Shown: piece after piece, positions 21,891-31,500 of the stretch
Numbering within the stretch: the stretch's first letter is position 1
How the letters are laid out: every line of letters begins with the position of its first letter
NCBI GenBank assembly: GCA_020832405.1
Contig: JAFIET010000044.1
Location: 1-33,096 of the forward strand
Origin: Balneolales bacterium
GTDB lineage: Bacteria > Bacteroidota > Rhodothermia > Balneolales > Cyclonatronaceae
Direction of reading: 5' to 3'
DNA length: 33,096 bases
The notes under the pieces: generated by a model
The model's input: the letters and a program-made list of their open reading frames with translations, nothing else
The model's database searches: none
What the model was told of the DNA's origin: nothing
Position numbers and translations under genes: made by a program

Positions 21891-23477
21891 ATGCGCTTTC
21901 TCCCGGTTCTGATTTTTATTCTGTTGCTGCCTGCCGCTGATAATGCAGCAGCGCAGCAGCTGCCGGGGCAACCGGCTTTTGCGGCCTCGCTCTCACAAAT
22001 TGCGGCGTTCCACGATGCAGCCGGTATGGCCGTGATCGGGAGCTGCGGAAGCGGGCAGGCCGAAGTGTACCTGGGTAAGCGGGATATTGCCCGAAACCTG
22101 CCTGTAACCGCTGATACGCACTTCCGCATCGCTTCGGTGAGCAAGCTTGTCACCGCGCTTGCGGTACTGCACCTGCATGATGAAGGCGCACTCGACCTGC
22201 ATCAGTCCGCGGGTAGTCTGCTGGGCTTTCCGCTTCAGAACCCGGCATGGCCGCTGCACAGCATCCGGGTCATCGATCTGCTCACCCACCAAAGCAGTAT
22301 TCAGGATGGCAGCACCTATGCTGCATTCCTGTCTGAGAGCTATTCCGCCACAGCGCCCCCGCCGATATCGGCCCTGCTTGTGCCCGGCTCGGCCTGGTTC
22401 GCTGCCAACAACTGGCGAACCGAAGCCCCCGGCTCCTTTTTCATGTACAGCAATCTTAATTACGGCCTGCTTGGCAGTATCATCGAAGCCGTTACCGGTC
22501 AGCGGTTTGACCGCTACATGCGGGATGCGTTTCTGCCCATGCTTGGCATCGAAGGCAGTTTTAACCCTGCTGACCTTGCCGACATCAATCAGCTCGCCGC
22601 CCTCTACCGCAAACCCGGCGGAACGTGGACCCCTCAGTTTGACCATTTCCAGGGCGTTGCCCCGCCTGACCGTGAGCTGCCCGGCTATGTTCCGGGTCAT
22701 AACGGCCTCATCTTTGCCCCACAAGGCGGCCTGCGCACAACCGCCCGATCGCTGCTGCAGCTTGCCCGTTTCCTGCAGCAGGGCGGCATGGCTGGCGGTA
22801 CGCAGCTCATAAGCGAAGAAACCATGGCTTACCTGCTGGAACCGCAGTGGACCTATTCCGGCGGTAACGGCGACCCCTACTTTGGCCTCTACTACGCGTT
22901 TGGCGCCGGCGCCCATCACACCACCAACCGGCCGGGCGAAGACGTGGTCGTTCCCGGTCATCTGTTTGCCGGACATCCCGGAGCGGCTTACGGCCTGGCC
23001 TCCAACCTCTATATTCGCCTTGGTTCTGAAGCCGGCACCGCTATCCTATTTATTACAAACGGCGTGGGTGCCGGCTTTGGGTTCGACCAGCGCTCCGCTT
23101 TCTACACCATCGAAACCGATGTTTTTGAAACCTATGCCACGCATATTCTCGCACACTGCCTGCCGTCAACTCATATCAATGATCCCGAATCCGGATTGCA
23201 GGAAGGGCCTGCTGATTTTCGGGTGATGCCGCCCTTCCCCAATCCCTTTAACAGCCGAACCCTGCTCCATTGGGAAATGGCCGTTCCCGCTCAGATGCAC
23301 ATTACCCTGCACGACCTGAACGGCCGGCTGATCCGAACCCTCGCAAACCAGGCTTTTTCTGCCGGCCGGCATACGCTGCCTTTGGAGGCTGCTGATCTTT
23401 CAAGCGGAATATACTTGCTGCGTTTCCGTAACAGCTCTGGCCAATCGGCAACCATCCGCCTAACCCATCTAAAATAA
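21891..23477 (+). CDS. Secreted serine hydrolase (class C beta-lactamase fold) with T9SS sorting domain
   Basis: This exported penicillin-binding-protein-like esterase or peptidase has 528 residues. The signal peptide MRFLPVLIFILLLPAADNAA is cleaved near AAAQQ. The serine-lysine pair lies in HFRIASVSKLVTALAVLHLH (SxxK = SVSK). The second motif YxN is in MYSNLNYGLLGSIIEAV. The third-motif region reads LFAGHPGAAYGLASNLYI, with HPG in place of KTG, as in several esterases of the fold. The last ~85 residues are a type A sorting domain: PPFPNPFNSRTLLHWEM, then ITLHDLNGRLIRTL, then LSSGIYLLRF. It is therefore exported and then moved to the surface by T9SS. The substrate cannot be told from sequence. 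Confidence 0.92.
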   Translation: MRFLPVLIFILLLPAADNAAAQQLPGQPAFAASLSQIAAFHDAAGMAVIGSCGSGQAEVYLGKRDIARNLPVTADTHFRIASVSKLVTALAVLHLHDEGALDLHQSAGSLLGFPLQNPAWPLHSIRVIDLLTHQSSIQDGSTYAAFLSESYSATAPPPISALLVPGSAWFAANNWRTEAPGSFFMYSNLNYGLLGSIIEAVTGQRFDRYMRDAFLPMLGIEGSFNPADLADINQLAALYRKPGGTWTPQFDHFQGVAPPDRELPGYVPGHNGLIFAPQGGLRTTARSLLQLARFLQQGGMAGGTQLISEETMAYLLEPQWTYSGGNGDPYFGLYYAFGAGAHHTTNRPGEDVVVPGHLFAGHPGAAYGLASNLYIRLGSEAGTAILFITNGVGAGFGFDQRSAFYTIETDVFETYATHILAHCLPSTHINDPESGLQEGPADFRVMPPFPNPFNSRTLLHWEMAVPAQMHITLHDLNGRLIRTLANQAFSAGRHTLPLEAADLSSGIYLLRFRNSSGQSATIRLTHLK

Positions 23478-23825
23478 GCCCGGGCCCGGCCTGCCGCCAT
23501 GCTTTTCAAACAGCTTTTGGGGTAACCCGGATGTAATGGCAGGATGTATTATGAACTTTTGCTTGTAACCCAAACGATACCATCTTGCTAAAGTAGTTCT
23601 GTGGTCATGTTTTCTCCTCCCAATTGTGAACCCGGCATTGTTGGTGTATCTGATTGTTTTTAAGTGTTTTGTGGAAAAATGAAGCTGGGATGGAAAAAGC
23701 GGTCATTATTTTTGCAATTCCGCTCTTAAATCAGGTTTTTAAAAGCCAATCAATGAGTCATTTGGGGAAGCGGTACAACATCACCTTGCCGGTTCCCTTC
23801 ATCCCCGCAAAACCGTCCTTAACCA
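23478..23825. other. Intergenic region with repeat D1
   Basis: The first ~110 bases hold repeat copy D1. The rest (23591-23825) shows no supported gene; a short ORF at 23654-23836 has no recognisable content. The T-rich stretch near 23650-23720 may contain the promoter of the following gene. Confidence 0.45.
23490..23590. repeat. Dispersed repeat D, copy 1 (3' of serine hydrolase)
   Basis: CCTGCCGCCATGCT, then GGTAACCCGGAT, then GCAGGATGTATTATGAACTT and AAACGATACCATCTTGCT. The same words in the same order and spacing occur at 26533-26634, about 85% identical by eye. The ends GCAGGATG and CATCTTGC are nearly inverted. Confidence 0.8.
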
Positions 23826-26465
23826 ATGCATGTTAACAAGCAGCGAGTTGAAAAACTGAATCCAATACAATCACATCTGATACTAAGATTAAAAGCTAAA
23901 GAAACAATCGGTACCCTGTTCATATTGATGGTGCTCCTTGCCTTTGGGACCGAACTTCTCGCACAGAACAGCGCCCCTGAGCGTTCAGTCCGTGATTTTT
24001 TAGACGAGCACGGCAATTTTCATATCCCGGAAGGGTATCAGGGAAGCCTGGATGTGGCCGGTTTTGACTTCGCCAAAGGGGATGACGGCGCGCCGGTTTT
24101 CAGGCCGGCGGGCACCGGTCATCCCGATAATCAGTTCTGGACCCAACCGGAAAGCTACCTTTGGGGGGCGAACGGGAACGTTTTTTCGATGCTCATTCAT
24201 GGTGATAACCTCTACATTGGTGGTCGGTTTGACCAAATCGGTGATTTGGTTGCCAACAGCATCGTGAGGTATAATCTTACGGATGACAGCTGGCATGCCC
24301 TGGGGGATGGGGTCTTTGGAGAAGTTTGGACGCTTGCAGTGAGCGGAGACGATCTGTATGTAGCGGGTGTTTTTGAAGAAGCCGGTGGCGTATCTGCAAA
24401 GAATATTGCCCGTTACAACCTCATCGACGGCAGCTGGCACCCCCTCGGAAACGGGGTAAACGATAGGGTTTGGACGCTTGCAGTAAGCGGAGATAATCTT
24501 TATGTGGGAGGCAACTTTACAGAGGCTGGTGGCGCACCTGCGAGCCGCATCGCACGGTATGAGCTGTCTGATGGCAGCTGGCATGCGCTTGGTGAGGTAG
24601 CCGGCATTTTGGTATTTGCACTTGCGGTTAGCGGGGATGATCTGCTTGTGGGAGGCGTGTTTACCGGGGCCGGTGGCACGCCCGCAAATAACATCGCGCG
24701 ATACAGGATGACCGATGACAGCTGGCATGCCCTGGGCGAAGGGGTCAGTGATCTGGTTCGGGCACTTGCGGTAAACGGGGATGATCTGTATGTGGGGGGA
24801 CAGTTTACAGAGGCCGGTGGTGCGCCCGCCAGCCGCATTGCCCGGTATAACCTGACCGATAGCAGCTGGCATGCCCTGGGCGGTGGGGTCAACGGTACGG
24901 TACTCGCTCTTGAAATTAGCGGAGATGATTTGTATGCGGGAGGTATGTTCACACAGGCTGATGGCGCACCCGCCAGCCGCATCGCCCGCTTTGAGCCTGC
25001 CGAAGGCAGCTGGCATGCCCTGGGTGACGGGGTGAATAATTCAGTTTGGATCCTTAGGGAAAGCGGGAATGATCTGTTTATGGGAGGGCAATTTAACATG
25101 GCTGGCCACATACCTGCTTTGCGAATGGCAAGGGCTAATATTGAGTCAGCGGTTGTTGAGCCACTGTTTGTTGGCTCTGATAAAGCCTTGAATGCAAACA
25201 TTCTGGCTGCTGCGGTAAGCGGAGATGATCTTTATTTAGGTGGAACATTTACCTATATCGGAGATATGCCCGTAAACAGAATTATTCGCTACAACATCCC
25301 CAATAGCAGCTGGCATACCCTGGGCGACGGGGTCAATCTGGGGATCAGGGCACTTGCAGTAAGCGGGGATGATCTGTACGTGGGGGGCTTTTTTACCGAG
25401 GCCGGGGGCGCGCCCGTAAATAGTATCGCGCGCTACAACCTGACCGAAGGCAGCTGGCATGCCCTGGGTAATGGCGTAAACGGTAATATAAATGCCCTTC
25501 TGATAAGCGGGGACGACCTGTATGTGGGCGGCAGTTTTACCGAAGCCGGCGGCATACCCGCCCGCCGGGTTGCCCGGTATAACCTGACCGATGGCACATG
25601 GCATGCAGTAGGCGACGGGGTCAATAATGTGGTATTCACTCTCGAAAAAAGCGGAGACGAACTGTATGCAGGAGGTTTGTTTACCGAAGCCGGTGGCGTA
25701 CCTGCCGGCCATGTTGCACGGTACAACTTCACCGAAGGCAGCTGGCATGCCCTGGGGGATGGGGTAAACGATGTTGTTGATGCGCTGCTGCTAAGCGGAA
25801 ATGATTTGTATGTAGGGGGATGGTTTACCGAAGCCGGTGGCGCACCCGCCAGCCGTATCGCCCGGTACAGCCTCACCGACGGCACATGGCATACCCTGGG
25901 TGCCGGGGTCAATAATGATGTTTTTGAGCTTAAGGTAAGCGGAGATGATCTGTATGTGGGGGGCAGTTTTACCGAGGCCGGTGACGCGCCCGCGAACCAT
26001 ATCGCGCGCTACAATATGACTGATGGCACATGGCATGCCCTGGGTGACGGGCTCAGCGATTTCGCTTATACGTTTGCGGTAAGCGGGGATGATTTGTATG
26101 TCGGAGGCGGTTTTTTACAGGCAGGGGGAAGGCCCGCTGCTTATTTCGCCCGTTGGAGCGGGCCGGAATTTACCAGCATCGCAGAAGGCGCACAGCTGCC
26201 GCGCAGTATGCACCTCTCCCAAAACTACCCCAACCCCTTCAACCCGACAACCCTCATTGAGTACGCCCTGCCGGAAGCGGCGGAGGTTAGGCTGGAGGTA
26301 TTCAACCTCACGGGTCAGCGGGTGGCGGTGCTGGTGAGCGGTCAGCAGGCAGCGGGCCGCCACAGCGTGAGCTTCGATGCAGGCCGCCTGTCAAGCGGCA
26401 TGTACATCTACCGCCTGCAGGCCGGCAGCTTCGTGCAGACAAGGAAGATGATGCTGGTGAAATAG
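23826..26465 (+). CDS. Secreted 14-repeat beta-propeller protein with T9SS sorting domain
   Basis: This is an exported 879-residue protein of unknown binding function. A signal segment ([18 protein letters not shown]) ends near residue 46 after a ~28-residue basic lead. From residue 119 there are fourteen units of about 48 residues with consensus [19 protein letters not shown] followed by [19 protein letters not shown]. Unit 7 is the most divergent ([18 protein letters not shown] in place of the SWHALG end), which splits the series into 7 + 7. The last ~85 residues are a textbook sorting domain: [20 protein letters not shown], then [14 protein letters not shown], then [10 protein letters not shown] and the MMLVK end. 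The ATG at 23826 is kept as start. No enzyme motif is visible; a scaffold or adhesin role is an inference. Confidence 0.9.
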   Translation: MHVNKQRVEKLNPIQSHLILRLKAKETIGTLFILMVLLAFGTELLAQNSAPERSVRDFLDEHGNFHIPEGYQGSLDVAGFDFAKGDDGAPVFRPAGTGHPDNQFWTQPESYLWGANGNVFSMLIHGDNLYIGGRFDQIGDLVANSIVRYNLTDDSWHALGDGVFGEVWTLAVSGDDLYVAGVFEEAGGVSAKNIARYNLIDGSWHPLGNGVNDRVWTLAVSGDNLYVGGNFTEAGGAPASRIARYELSDGSWHALGEVAGILVFALAVSGDDLLVGGVFTGAGGTPANNIARYRMTDDSWHALGEGVSDLVRALAVNGDDLYVGGQFTEAGGAPASRIARYNLTDSSWHALGGGVNGTVLALEISGDDLYAGGMFTQADGAPASRIARFEPAEGSWHALGDGVNNSVWILRESGNDLFMGGQFNMAGHIPALRMARANIESAVVEPLFVGSDKALNANILAAAVSGDDLYLGGTFTYIGDMPVNRIIRYNIPNSSWHTLGDGVNLGIRALAVSGDDLYVGGFFTEAGGAPVNSIARYNLTEGSWHALGNGVNGNINALLISGDDLYVGGSFTEAGGIPARRVARYNLTDGTWHAVGDGVNNVVFTLEKSGDELYAGGLFTEAGGVPAGHVARYNFTEGSWHALGDGVNDVVDALLLSGNDLYVGGWFTEAGGAPASRIARYSLTDGTWHTLGAGVNNDVFELKVSGDDLYVGGSFTEAGDAPANHIARYNMTDGTWHALGDGLSDFAYTFAVSGDDLYVGGGFLQAGGRPAAYFARWSGPEFTSIAEGAQLPRSMHLSQNYPNPFNPTTLIEYALPEAAEVRLEVFNLTGQRVAVLVSGQQAAGRHSVSFDAGRLSSGMYIYRLQAGSFVQTRKMMLVK
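24180..26162 (+). repeat. Fourteen tandem 144-bp coding repeats
   Basis: The 48-residue units correspond to a 144-base period. Recurring words include GATGATCTGTATGTGGG and AGCTGGCATGCCCTGGG. Near-identical stretches between distant units suggest recent duplication or gene conversion within the gene. Confidence 0.88.
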
Positions 26466-26532
26466 GACAGGGCAGGACAGGGCAACAGCACTGTTTTGGA
26501 TAGAAACCATTAATCCATTAGCTGTGGGAAGC

Positions 26533-26634
26533 CCTGCCGCCATGCTGTTTTTAAACAGCTGCTGTGGTAACCCGGATTTAATCGCAGGATGTATTATGAA
26601 CTTTTCTTAGTAACAAAAACGATAACATCCTGTT
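26533..26634. repeat. Dispersed repeat D, copy 2 (3' of the propeller gene)
   Basis: Matches 23490-23590 across its length. Here the inverted ends are better kept: GCAGGATGT near 26584 and ACATCCTG near 26625 can pair. It begins 68 bases after the stop of the propeller gene, as copy 1 begins 13 bases after the hydrolase stop. Confidence 0.8.
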
Positions 26635-26642
26635 TTAAAACA

Positions 26643-26677
26643 AAAAGTCTTGTAGGTTGAGAACTTACAAGACTTTT
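26643..26677 (-). terminator. Terminator overlapping the 3' end of the sce7726-like gene
   Basis: AAAAGTCTTGTA (26643-26654) pairs with TACAAGACTTTT (26666-26677), extended by further pairs towards the loop. On the minus strand the hairpin starts inside the last four codons of the gene and is followed by TGTTTTAAAACAGG. The stem's own U-rich end may serve as the tail. It could act on both strands. Confidence 0.7.
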
Positions 26678-27555
26678 AGTTTTTCTTGTGGAGTTATAGG
26701 TCTTAGTAAGCCGGAGATTAAGGCCTTCCTGTCAAGTTTACTGAGGTTCATGGATAAACTGATCTGGTTGAGTTCCGGATAATAGCGTTTCGAAAAAGCA
26801 TTGTGCTGCTTACGGTTCTTTAAGGCTTTAATAAACAGCTGATTCAGGTGTTCTGCGGGGATAGTTTTCATTTTTGTTTTGCAGCACTCAAACTGAGTAA
26901 AGCTGTTCATTTGCGGTAGTGCACCGAAATACTGCTTGATTATTTGTTTGTATTCATGGGTATGAAGAGTTTCCATGATGATGTCTGAATCAACCTGCCT
27001 GTTATCCTGTGACTTCCGTAAGACGCTGAATTTTTTGTCTGATCCGTTGTTGTAGGTGATGATGCCAACTCTACTGTCAAGATTTTCATACACATCACTT
27101 CTGCTTGCGGGCACAATCAGATAAATTTCATTAAAGGCTTTTTGATAGGAAGCCAGCTGATGAGTTAAACGGTTGTCAGAATCCAGTTCGGTTTTAATTT
27201 CAAATGCTTTGGATGTACCGTTAAAGAGTACAAGATCTGCTACAGCTTTCCCGACTCTGAACTCGCTGTACACTTTTGACTCAGCTTTGCCCAGTTCCTG
27301 TATGATCCATGCCGTCAAAAAGTCATTTTTATAAATATACTCGTTAGGGTACGCATCACGAATAATACTGTAGGCCGTACGCAGATAATCAAAATAGCTC
27401 TTATCGCTACGGTTCAGCCACTCCGGGAAGTAACGCACAATTTTAGCATGAAGACCGCTGAAGTCGCCCTTTTGCCACGCCTGCACCTGATTTCTGGAAA
27501 AAACGGATGCAATATCCCGCAGCTGAGTAATACTATAGATTTGGCTGTGTACCAT
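26665..27555 (-). CDS. sce7726-family protein (predicted PD-(D/E)XK nuclease-like)
   Basis: This 296-residue protein matches the sce7726 family, whose members carry a restriction-endonuclease-like core. Visible are NEYIYKNDFLTAWIIQELG, then SEFRVGKAVADLVLFNGTSK, then AFEIKTELDSDNRLTHQLAS and YQKAFNEIYLIVPASR. The Asp of ADLVLFN and the EIK correspond to the D...ExK metal-binding pattern. Family function is not established; a defence or mobile-element role is suspected. The usual sce7725 partner is not adjacent. The gene is AT-rich compared with its neighbours, suggesting transfer. The start at 27555 abuts a perfect inverted repeat, and a terminator overlaps its end, so it is probably a single-gene unit next to the restriction operon. 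Confidence 0.85.
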   Translation of the reverse strand: MVHSQIYSITQLRDIASVFSRNQVQAWQKGDFSGLHAKIVRYFPEWLNRSDKSYFDYLRTAYSIIRDAYPNEYIYKNDFLTAWIIQELGKAESKVYSEFRVGKAVADLVLFNGTSKAFEIKTELDSDNRLTHQLASYQKAFNEIYLIVPASRSDVYENLDSRVGIITYNNGSDKKFSVLRKSQDNRQVDSDIIMETLHTHEYKQIIKQYFGALPQMNSFTQFECCKTKMKTIPAEHLNQLFIKALKNRKQHNAFSKRYYPELNQISLSMNLSKLDRKALISGLLRPITPQEKLKVL

Positions 27556-27588
27556 GCCTAAAAAGTACGCAATAAGCCCTTTTTAGGC
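27556..27588. promoter_or_regulatory. Perfect 10-bp inverted repeat abutting the sce7726-like start codon
   Basis: GCCTAAAAAG (27556-27565) and CTTTTTAGGC (27579-27588) are exact reverse complements across 13 bases. On the minus strand the second arm ends at the base before the ATG at 27553-27555. It could be the terminator of the ygjP/hsdR operon, an operator, or a hairpin limiting translation of the sce7726-like gene. Confidence 0.6.
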
Positions 27589-27625
27589 TAATTTTTTAAT
27601 TCCGTTTAACCCCCCAGCCCCCCCC

Positions 27626-28591
27626 TCACCGGTTCAGTTCCGCTCTCACTTCGCGCCAGTTGGGGTAGTGGGTGTCCATGAGCTGCCGGAAGCGGGTGTT
27701 GTGGTGGCGTTCGAGCAGGTGCATCATTTCGTGCACGATAATGTACTCGAGGCAGCGCTCGGGCTTTTTGGCGAGTTCGAGGTTGAGGGTGATCCGGGCG
27801 GTTTCGGTGTTGCAGCTGCCCCACTTCGTTTTCATTTGCCGCACCTGCCAGTGGCTGACCTTCACCCCGAGTTTCTGCTCCCATTTTTCGAGCAGGGCCG
27901 GGATTCTCTTTTTGAGCTCGCTGCGGTACCATTCATGGAGGATCCGGCGCTTGTAGGCCGTGCTGATACCATCCGGGAACCCGCGCCCTGATTCCGCGGC
28001 CGGGTTCCGGGCCCCGCCCTTAGCCTCAGCTGAGCCCTGGGTCTCGCCCCCTCCCTCACCCCCGCTTTCGCTTGTGCCGGCGTTCACATTAAGGTATAAA
28101 TCTAAGTAGGTCTTGGCTTTGAGGTCTGCATAGCCGGCGCCTTCCGTGGGTTTGAGGCGCAGCAGGTAGCGGCGGCCCATAAAGTAGTGGCTTTCGCGCT
28201 CTTTGAATTCGCGCGGGGTTTCCCGCTCGTGTTTGAGGAAATTCCGCTGATGACGCCTGATCCAACCGAGCTTCGAAATCACAAACAGGCGCAGGCGGTC
28301 TTCTTTTACGTGCAGGGGCGCAGCTATCCGCACCCGGCCCGTGGGCGGGTACACCGCAAGGTGCATGTTTTTGATATCCTTCAGGATTACATCAATACAA
28401 ATTCCGCTTACCGTGAGCGTCCGCGCGGCGGGACCGCTCAGCAGATCCGTGTCGGCTTCGGTATCTTTTTCGCTGTCCGTTTCAACAGGCCCGTAAGCCC
28501 CGGTTTCGGGTTCTAAGTCTAAGTCCAAGTCCAAGTCCAAATCCAAATCTGAGTGCGTGTTCATTTCTGCGTCCGTGTGCGGCTTTGACAT
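27626..28591 (-). CDS. YgjP-like (DUF45) zinc metallopeptidase, partner of the type I restriction system
   Basis: This 321-residue protein has the YgjP fold of zinc metallopeptidases. Motifs: KTKWGSCNTETARITLNLEL, then YIIVHEMMHLLERHHNTRF, where HEMMH (287-291) supplies two zinc ligands and the catalytic Glu, and a His in ERHH is the likely third. The N-terminus is odd: residues ~16-27 are a pure Leu-Asp repeat encoded by a hexanucleotide repeat. An extra Gly/Glu/Ala-rich stretch (about 172-210, SGGEGGGETQGSAEAKGG) interrupts the middle. Its ATG shares a base with the hsdR stop (TGATG), so translation is coupled. Such genes commonly follow hsdR; the role in restriction is not established. Met10 is an alternative start. 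Confidence 0.9.
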   Translation of the reverse strand: MSKPHTDAEMNTHSDLDLDLDLDLDLEPETGAYGPVETDSEKDTEADTDLLSGPAARTLTVSGICIDVILKDIKNMHLAVYPPTGRVRIAAPLHVKEDRLRLFVISKLGWIRRHQRNFLKHERETPREFKERESHYFMGRRYLLRLKPTEGAGYADLKAKTYLDLYLNVNAGTSESGGEGGGETQGSAEAKGGARNPAAESGRGFPDGISTAYKRRILHEWYRSELKKRIPALLEKWEQKLGVKVSHWQVRQMKTKWGSCNTETARITLNLELAKKPERCLEYIIVHEMMHLLERHHNTRFRQLMDTHYPNWREVRAELNR

Positions 28592-31500
28592 CAGTAGTCC
28601 GGCTGATCTACAATAATCTGGAAAATCGCATCAACTTTTTCTTTGTCGGTGATGCCTTTTTGCCTGAGCACTTCTTCCACTTCAAGCCTCACCCGTTTCG
28701 TTTTAAATTTGTTGTTGCGCCAGGCATCCTGCTTGGTGTACATCACCGCATCATTAAGGGCAAGGGCGAGTTCCTCATCCTGCGCTAAGTTGTCGTAGAG
28801 GGCGCGCTGCGGGGCAGTGCTGATCACCTCCGGATAGCTGCTGCCGGCCTCCGTTTTTCTTACTTTCCGGGCGAGTGCGATAATCTGATCGAGGTAGGCT
28901 TCGTATTCCAGGCTTTGCTCTTTGCGCAGGCGGATGAGCTCGTCGAGCAGGGTGCTCATTTTTTCGAAGTAGGCCGGGTTGGTAAGCTGCTCTTCGATAA
29001 TGACCTTGCGGATGTTGTTTTCCAAGGTTTCGGCCATGGCTTCTTCGTTTTTGCGCGTTTTTTCGGGCACCTGTTCAAGGGCGGCTTTCCCTTCGGAGGC
29101 GAGCAGCTCCACAAGGGAGGTATCCTCGAGTTTGGAAAGTTTGCGGGCCGGGTCAGCATCGAGGTAAAAATCAATCAGCTGCCGCATGCCGGGTTCATAG
29201 CTTTTGAGGTCAACTTTTTCGTTGGCCGCAAGCATGATCTCATCTTTGGTGTGCTGGAAGTGCGTAACCTCGGCTTTTATGCGCAGGCGGTCCCGCTCGT
29301 GGTAGCCGGCAATTTCCATCTCGTCGGCGATGTTGGCGTAGGCGCGCACGAGCCGGCTCACGGCTTTGTAGAGCGCATGCCGCCGCTCCTCGCTTTCTTT
29401 GAGGTCGTCGGGGTTTTCGGGGTCGCCCACAAAGTAGCGCTGATACTGAAGCTGCTCCTTGGGCGGGGCTACCGGTTCGCACATGGCTTTTACGGCTTCC
29501 AGCATTTCTTCGAGCCGGTCTTTGGCGGTTTCGAGCCGGTCTTTGAGCAGGCCCTGTACGTCTTCTTTTTCGTAGGCGTCGAAGGCGCCGGAGGTGTAGT
29601 CGCCGATGGATTGCTCCAGGCTTTTGAACAAATCTTTGTAGTCGATGATGTAGCCGTATTCTTTGCTCTCCCCGTCGAGGCGGTTTACCCGGCAGATGGC
29701 CTGGAACAGCCCGTGATCTTTCATGCTTTTGTCGATATACAGGTAGGTGGCCGGGGGCGCGTCGAAACCGGTGAGCAGCTTATCTACCACAATCAGCAGC
29801 TTCATTTGGCCGGGTTCGTTCACAAACTGCTTCTTTACGTCGAGCTCGAAATCATCTACCCGGGTGTGGGCCTTGTCGGGCTCTATGCGGTAGTAGTCGG
29901 CTATCATCTGCCGGTAAATCCGGTATTTGATGAGCTCTTCGCTTTCCCCGCTGCCGGCATCCTGCAGTTTCACGGAGTTGTGGTCGGGCTTGTAGGAGGT
30001 TACGATGGCGCATTTGTCGAGGCCGAACTGCCGGAACAGATCGTAGTAGCGGCAGGCATTGTACACGCTGTCGGATACCAGCATGGCGTTGCCCTGACCC
30101 GTGCTCAGCCGCTCGGCTTTCTCCATATCCATGATGATGTCGGCTACTATTTTTTCGAGCCGCGATTTGGCGCTGAATACTTTCCGGAGGGTGCCCCAGC
30201 GCGATTTCAGCTCGGCTTTGGCGTAGTCGCTCAGGCCCCGGGTTTTGGTTTCGAACCACTGATCGATGGCATCGTGCGAGCTGATGCGCTGCTCAATATC
30301 ACGGGCTTCGTAGCGAAGGTCGAGCACTACGCCGTCGGCTACGGCTTCGTCGAATTTGTAGGTATGGATGTATTTCCCGAAAACCTCGAGGCTCGTTTGC
30401 TTGTCTTTTTTGAGCAGGGGGGTGCCGGTGAAACCGATAAAGAGCGCCTCCGGCAGCAGCGATTTCATGCCCTCGTGCAGCTTGCCGCTTTGGGTGCGGT
30501 GGCACTCATCTACAAACACATAAATCTCGCCCTTAGCCCGGAAATCGCGGGGCAGGCTGCGCTTGAGCTCGCTGAGGTAGTCGTCCACATCTTTGTCGCT
30601 TGCGTCTTCTTTGCCGCCGAATTTGTGCACCAGCGAGCAGATGAGCCAGGGGGAGTTGCTGTGCAGGGTCGCTATGAGGTCGGCGCCGCTTTTGGTGCGG
30701 TAAATGTTCTCGTTTACGCCGTGATAGACTTTTTCGATCTGCTCGTCGAGCTCTTTGCGGTCGGTGATGATGAGTACCCGCGCCTCTGGGCTGTAGCTGC
30801 GCAGCCATTTGGTGAGCCACACCATGGTGAGGCTTTTGCCGCTGCCCTGCGTGTGCCAGATAATGCCGCCCTCACGCCGGCGGATGTGATCCTGCGCGGC
30901 TTTTACGCCGAAGTACTGATTGGGCCGGCAGAGTTTTTTTACGCCGCCATCAAACACTACAAAGTCGTGAATGAGCTCGAGGAGGCGGGTTTTGTTGAGC
31001 AGCTGACAGATGTGCTTGTCGAGCAGGCTGTCTTCTTCCTTCACGAGGCGGCGCAGCGGGGCGGTAATGCGCAGCAGGTCGGGGTCGTTGGGGTTGCGGG
31101 CAGGGTGCACTTCCTTCCACTGCAGGTAGTATTTGGCCGGGGTGCCGGTTGTGCCGTAGCGCAGGCCCTGCGTGTCGTTGCCGGCCAGCACCAGCTGCAT
31201 GGTGCTGAAAAAAGATTCGGCAAACATCTTTTTCTGACTGTCCCAGTTCTGCCGGATGGCCTCATCTATCAGTACGGTGCTGCGCTTGAGCTCGATGATG
31301 CCGAGGGCGATGCCGTTTACGTATAGCACCAGGTCGGGGCGCTTGGTGTGCTGCCCGCGTATGCTCACCTCCTCGGCTATGCCGAAGTCGTTGGCCTCGG
31401 GGTTCTGCCAGTCGATGAGCTGTACCGTTTCCTTCTGCTGACCCACATCGGGCAGTACGTTCACGCCGTAGCGCAGCAGGGTATAGGTTTCTTTGTTTAC

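Noticed and set aside
24000-25016. Antisense ORFs over the propeller gene
   Set aside because: They reflect the repetitive coding strand and have no independent features.
28915-31326. 803-codon ORF antisense to hsdR
   Set aside because: Long antisense frame caused by GC-rich codon use; Val/Phe/Ala-rich with no recognisable domain.
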